Of a DNA stretch of 39,157 bases, positions 38,169 through 39,157 are shown one piece after another. This stretch comes from Micromonospora sp. KC723 (lineage in GTDB: Bacteria > Actinomycetota > Actinomycetes > Mycobacteriales > Micromonosporaceae): contig NZ_SMKD01000046.1 in NCBI RefSeq assembly GCF_004348595.1, forward strand, positions 1 to 39,157. Direction: 5' to 3'. The notes below the pieces were generated by a model, which searched no databases, was not told the origin of the DNA, and worked only from the letters and a program-made list of their open reading frames with translations. The position numbers were made by a program, and so were the translations under genes. The stretch's first letter is position 1. Each line of letters begins with the position of its first letter.

Positions 38169-39157
38169 TCAGCCGCAGGAGGAGGGCTGGGGCCGCTCTG
38201 CCGCCAAGGGCCGCGCGACCGTCTCGCCGGCCGGCGCGGGCGGGGCGGCGTCGGCCGACACGCTGGCCGACGGGCGCGGCGGGGCACTCCGGGACGGGCC
38301 CACGCTCGGCCTCGGCGACGACACCCGGCTGGGGGCGGCGGCCCGCGCCACCGCGGCGGCGGGCGCCGCGCCGGTGGAGCCGTACATCCGGACGGTGCTG
38401 CGCTGCACCCGCCCGGGGGACATGGTGACGCCGGTGGCGGTGGCGCGGTGGCCGTACACGTCGGTGACCCGGACGGTGTACGGGCCGGGGCCGGCGCCGG
38501 ACTCGATCAGCCAGTAGTTGTAGTCCTGCCTGGCGGCCGGACGGAACGTGCCGGAGCCGCCCTGGCGCACCTCGACGGAGCGCAGCGGGTTGCCGTGGTC
38601 GCCGACGAGCACCGCGAACCAGTACTGCGAGGCGCCTTCCTTGATCCGGAAGGTGAGCGGGCCGGGCAACGGCGGGTCGACGACGGCCCGGTAGCTGACC
38701 GGGACGACGCCCTGTACGGGATCGGCGATACGGGCGAACGCCTCCCGGGACAGGTCGAGGTGCCCGGGTGCGCACTCCGGGCACTGGTCGGTGATCAGGA
38801 CCCGGACGGTGCCGCGTGGCCCGGTGACGTCGAGGGATCCGCCGCAGGCGGCGCCGGCGGCGTACTCGCCGGGGCCGAGGGCGACGTAGAGCCGGTTGGC
38901 GGGCGCGCTGGGGTACGAGCAGTTGCCGCCGCCACCCTGGGAGTCGTAGAAGGTCGCCTTTCCCTTGAGAACGGTGTCGCCGACCGGTGGCGCGGCGGCG
39001 AGCGGGGCCCCGGCCCGGACCGGTGCGGCGCAGGCGGGGGCCGCACCGGAGCGCAGGGCGAGACTGAGGCCGAGGACGGTGGCGAGCGCGGTGACGCCAC
39101 CGGCGGCGAGCCAGCGGCTTCGGGCGGAGCGGGGCGCACGGCGGCTTCCCCGGGCGG
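38169..39157 (-). CDS. Secreted expansin-like protein (N-terminus beyond window)
   Basis: The frame is open from the window end to the stop at 38169, about 328 residues, so the start lies just outside. The visible N-terminus is an Arg-rich segment then a hydrophobic stretch (WLAAGGVTALATVLGLSLAL), a signal peptide or anchor. The double-psi barrel follows: GKATFYDSQGGGGNCSYP, GAACGGSLDVTGPRGTVRV, ITDQCPECAPGHLDLS, with the conserved Asp in HLDLS. A second, CBM63-like domain starts near GPLTFRIKEGASQYWFAV and includes NYWLIESGAGPGPYTVRV. A Ser/Pro/Ala-rich tail ends the protein. Bacterial expansins loosen cellulose and bind walls without hydrolysis. It is probably unrelated to the biosynthetic genes and marks the cluster edge. 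Confidence 0.85.
   Translation of the reverse strand, partial: ARGSRRAPRSARSRWLAAGGVTALATVLGLSLALRSGAAPACAAPVRAGAPLAAAPPVGDTVLKGKATFYDSQGGGGNCSYPSAPANRLYVALGPGEYAAGAACGGSLDVTGPRGTVRVLITDQCPECAPGHLDLSREAFARIADPVQGVVPVSYRAVVDPPLPGPLTFRIKEGASQYWFAVLVGDHGNPLRSVEVRQGGSGTFRPAARQDYNYWLIESGAGPGPYTVRVTDVYGHRATATGVTMSPGRVQRSTVRMYGSTGAAPAAAVARAAAPSRVSSPRPSVGPSRSAPPRPSASVSADAAPPAPAGETVARPLAAERPQPSSCG

Noticed and set aside
1..39157. tRNA, rRNA, CRISPR arrays, transposases and riboswitches
   Set aside because: I looked for cloverleaf-like arms, regularly spaced repeats, DDE-type proteins and long conserved leaders and found none that I can support.

Overview
The window is very GC-rich DNA with dense genes, frequent GTG starts, 1-8 bp gene overlaps and hardly any TTA codons. 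That is typical of a high-GC actinomycete, and the gene style suggests Micromonosporaceae (inferred, not proven). Most of it reads as one natural-product biosynthetic gene cluster. I see no rRNA, tRNA, CRISPR array, transposase or phage gene.

Layout. 1-2006: two tandem, almost identical family-2 glycosyltransferases, the first cut by the window edge. 2154-5809 (minus): a heterodimeric ABC exporter. 6116-6892 (minus): an APH-type small-molecule kinase. 7058-12426 (plus operon): PPM1/LCMT-like methyltransferase, BtrH/C39-like cysteine protein, sugar nucleotidyltransferase, GT4 glycosyltransferase, DegT aminotransferase and a carrier protein. It ends at a strong bidirectional terminator. 12490-21077 (minus operon, read from 21077 down): carrier protein, adenylating ligase, nucleotide-sugar dehydrogenase, SDR (UXS/epimerase-like), clan GH-A glycosidase, O-methyltransferase, transglutaminase-like enzyme and MaoC hydratase. 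21388-22680 (plus): a PLP decarboxylase of the BtrK/VinO type, divergent from that operon across a region with a perfect 21-bp inverted repeat. 22698-29005 (minus operon, read from 29005 down): KAS III, ATP-grasp ligase, carrier protein, degenerate KAS-like protein, degenerate acyl-CoA-dehydrogenase-like protein, full acyl-CoA dehydrogenase and Sfp-type phosphopantetheinyl transferase. 29225-32606 (plus): aldehyde dehydrogenase and a Tat-exported PhoX phosphatase. 32730-35572 (minus): a second ATP-grasp ligase and an amidase. 35907-36959: zinc alcohol dehydrogenase. 37392-38057: LuxR-type regulator. 38169-end (minus): a secreted expansin-like protein, probably outside the cluster.

How the genes may work together (inference). 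No PKS or NRPS module is present, yet there are three free-standing carrier proteins and their activating PPTase. The adenylating ligase and/or an ATP-grasp enzyme would load an amino acid on a carrier protein. The BtrK-like enzyme would decarboxylate it there, and the dehydrogenases and MaoC hydratase could oxidise and hydrate the chain. KAS III, the BtrH-like protein and the transglutaminase-like enzyme would move it between carriers or onto an amine or sugar. The sugar dehydrogenase, SDR and aminotransferase could make an amino-pentose or amino-uronic acid, attached by GT4/GT2 enzymes. The kinase, ABC exporter and exported phosphatase suggest a phosphorylate-export-dephosphorylate self-protection cycle like that of streptomycin producers. 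Two ATP-grasp ligases and an amidase could add and remove a protecting aminoacyl group, as in butirosin and vicenistatin biosynthesis. The product looks like a glycosylated amino-acyl compound; I cannot match the whole gene set to a cluster I know.
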